The translations under genes and the position numbers were made by a program. The notes under the pieces were generated by a model, which was not told where the DNA came from, made no database searches, and saw nothing but the letters and a program-made list of their open reading frames with translations. 64,000 bases of DNA from Pseudomonas sp. MF4836 (GTDB lineage: Bacteria > Pseudomonadota > Gammaproteobacteria > Pseudomonadales > Pseudomonadaceae): positions 248,001 through 312,000 of the forward strand of contig NZ_MVOL01000006.1 of NCBI RefSeq assembly GCF_002018875.1, written 5' to 3'. Positions 63,497 to 64,000 of the stretch are shown here, one piece after another (within the stretch, counting starts at the first letter, position 1; every line of letters begins with the position of its first letter).

Positions 63497-63513
63497 TGCA
63501 GCGCTTGTGCCAA
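63497..63513 (-). promoter_or_regulatory. Sigma-54 promoter of nirB
   Basis: TTGGCACAAGCGCTGCA on the minus strand has the GG-N10-GC core and TGGCAC/TGCA elements of RpoN promoters. A sigma-54 promoter matches nitrogen control of this operon by NtrC. Confidence 0.75.
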
Positions 63514-63630
63514 GTCGCCACAGGCAGGGTTTTGCCGGGGTTGCTCCGCGCACTGGCGCCTGTTCATGCACCGAATCAAGGCGCGGCGCCCTCTTTCAGC
63601 GCGGCAGCGGCTACGGGAGGATTTGGGGTT

Positions 63631-64000
63631 TCAGTGCAGGAGCAGAAATAGCAGCACCAGATTGAGCAGCAGGGCGGCCAGGGCCACGCTGCGCCAGACT
63701 TTCAGCGGCTCGCGTTCGAGCAGGGCGCGCGGGCGTACGCTCAGGCTGCCGCGCTCACCGTGTTCCAGGGCCAGTAGCCATTCCTCGGCGGTCTCGAAGC
63801 GTTGGCCGGGGTCGGCATTTACCCCGCGCTCCAGGTTGTGTGCCAACCAGTCCGGCAGATCCGGGCGATAGCGGCTGGCGCTGGTCGGGAGGCCGAAGCG
63901 CGGGCGCTGGAAGGCTTCGATCTCGCCATGGGGGTAGTGCCCGGTCAGCAGCACGTACAAGGTCACGCCCACGGCATACAGGTCCTGCTGCGCATTCGGC
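63631..64000 (-). CDS. Serine/threonine protein kinase (partial, N-terminus outside window)
   Basis: Only the last 122 codons are visible. They contain the end of a Hanks-type kinase domain (QQDLYAVGVTLYVLLTGHYP, subdomain IX; later ADPGQRFETAEEWLLALE, subdomain XI region) and a C-terminal membrane span (SVALAALLLNLVLLFLLL) that would anchor it. In P. aeruginosa the gene at this place encodes a kinase fused to a PP2C phosphatase and lies beside the nitrate transporter gene; whether the same holds here is outside the window. Confidence 0.85.
   Translation of the reverse strand, partial: PNAQQDLYAVGVTLYVLLTGHYPHGEIEAFQRPRFGLPTSASRYRPDLPDWLAHNLERGVNADPGQRFETAEEWLLALEHGERGSLSVRPRALLEREPLKVWRSVALAALLLNLVLLFLLLH

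Larger units (their letters stand above)
63324..63630 (-). promoter_or_regulatory. Control region and antitermination leader of nirB
   Basis: Reading leftwards: a sigma-54-type promoter (63513-63497), an RNA start near 63486, two tandem hairpins each with a six-base loop having A at position 1 and G at position 4 (63466-63451 and 63443-63428), then a very strong terminator (63420-63381) 58 bases before the nirB start. This is the layout of ANTAR antitermination leaders such as NasR/NasT targets. Confidence 0.8.

Noticed and set aside
1..64000. CRISPR array, prophage, plasmid or integrative element
   Set aside because: No regularly spaced direct repeats, integrase, transposase or phage genes were seen; gene order looks like core Pseudomonas chromosome.

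Overview
The window is a contiguous piece of a GC-rich Pseudomonas chromosome, most likely from the P. fluorescens group. The evidence is the gene order cmaX-crfX-cmpX-sigX-oprF next to cobA-nas-nirDB and a Ser/Thr kinase, the ppsR/ppsA-hydrolase-rraA block, the cysH/thrH/pabB block, a prp operon using AcnD/PrpF plus PrpD, a cysteine-free OprF, and REP-type repeats typical of fluorescent pseudomonads. I see no prophage, no intact insertion sequence and no CRISPR array. The contents are core metabolism, envelope genes and several poorly characterised conserved modules.

Layout. 1-3.5 kb: electron-transfer flavoprotein system (ETF-ubiquinone oxidoreductase, cut by the window start, divergent from etfBA), with a PsrA-like box and a MITE-like inverted repeat between them. 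3.5-10 kb: a periplasmic binding protein with two lipoproteins, a MocR-type regulator, small conserved proteins, a START-domain protein and RraB, followed by a probable small RNA on the minus strand. 10.2-13.4 kb: a three-gene module of circularly permuted ATP-grasp, alpha-E protein and transglutaminase. 13.4-22 kb: a c-type cytochrome, a 31-residue membrane protein missed by length cut-offs, a thiolase and trifunctional beta-oxidation pair, an amidotransferase, CorA, PlsC and a crotonase. 22.2-25.3 kb: tRNA-Ser(GGA), a small kinase, small proteins, a glycine-zipper protein and a HAD phosphatase. 25.3-29.5 kb: a divergent SDR/LysR pair and a racemase plus NCS1-permease operon. 30-36.4 kb: cysH, thrH, pabB and a second amidoligase-type module (RimK-like ligase, cysteine-free membrane transglutaminase, periplasmic retropepsin-like protein).

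36.6-45.2 kb is the 2-methylcitrate operon for propionate use, headed by its GntR regulator and a palindromic operator. 45.3-47.8 kb is a divergent EamA exporter/MocR pair. 47.8-53 kb holds ppsR and ppsA (divergent), an alpha/beta hydrolase and rraA. 53-57 kb is the envelope-stress cluster of a ZntB-like transporter, CrfX, CmpX, SigX and OprF. 57-63.4 kb is the assimilatory nitrate/nitrite operon nirB-nirD-nas-cobA, read leftwards from a sigma-54-type promoter through a leader with two ANTAR-type hexaloop hairpins in front of a strong terminator, the layout expected for NasT antitermination. The window ends inside a Ser/Thr kinase gene.

The most notable items are the nirB antitermination leader, the unassigned small RNA near 9.85-10.0 kb, the two uncharacterised ATP-grasp/transglutaminase modules, and several operators and repeats that standard annotation would leave blank.
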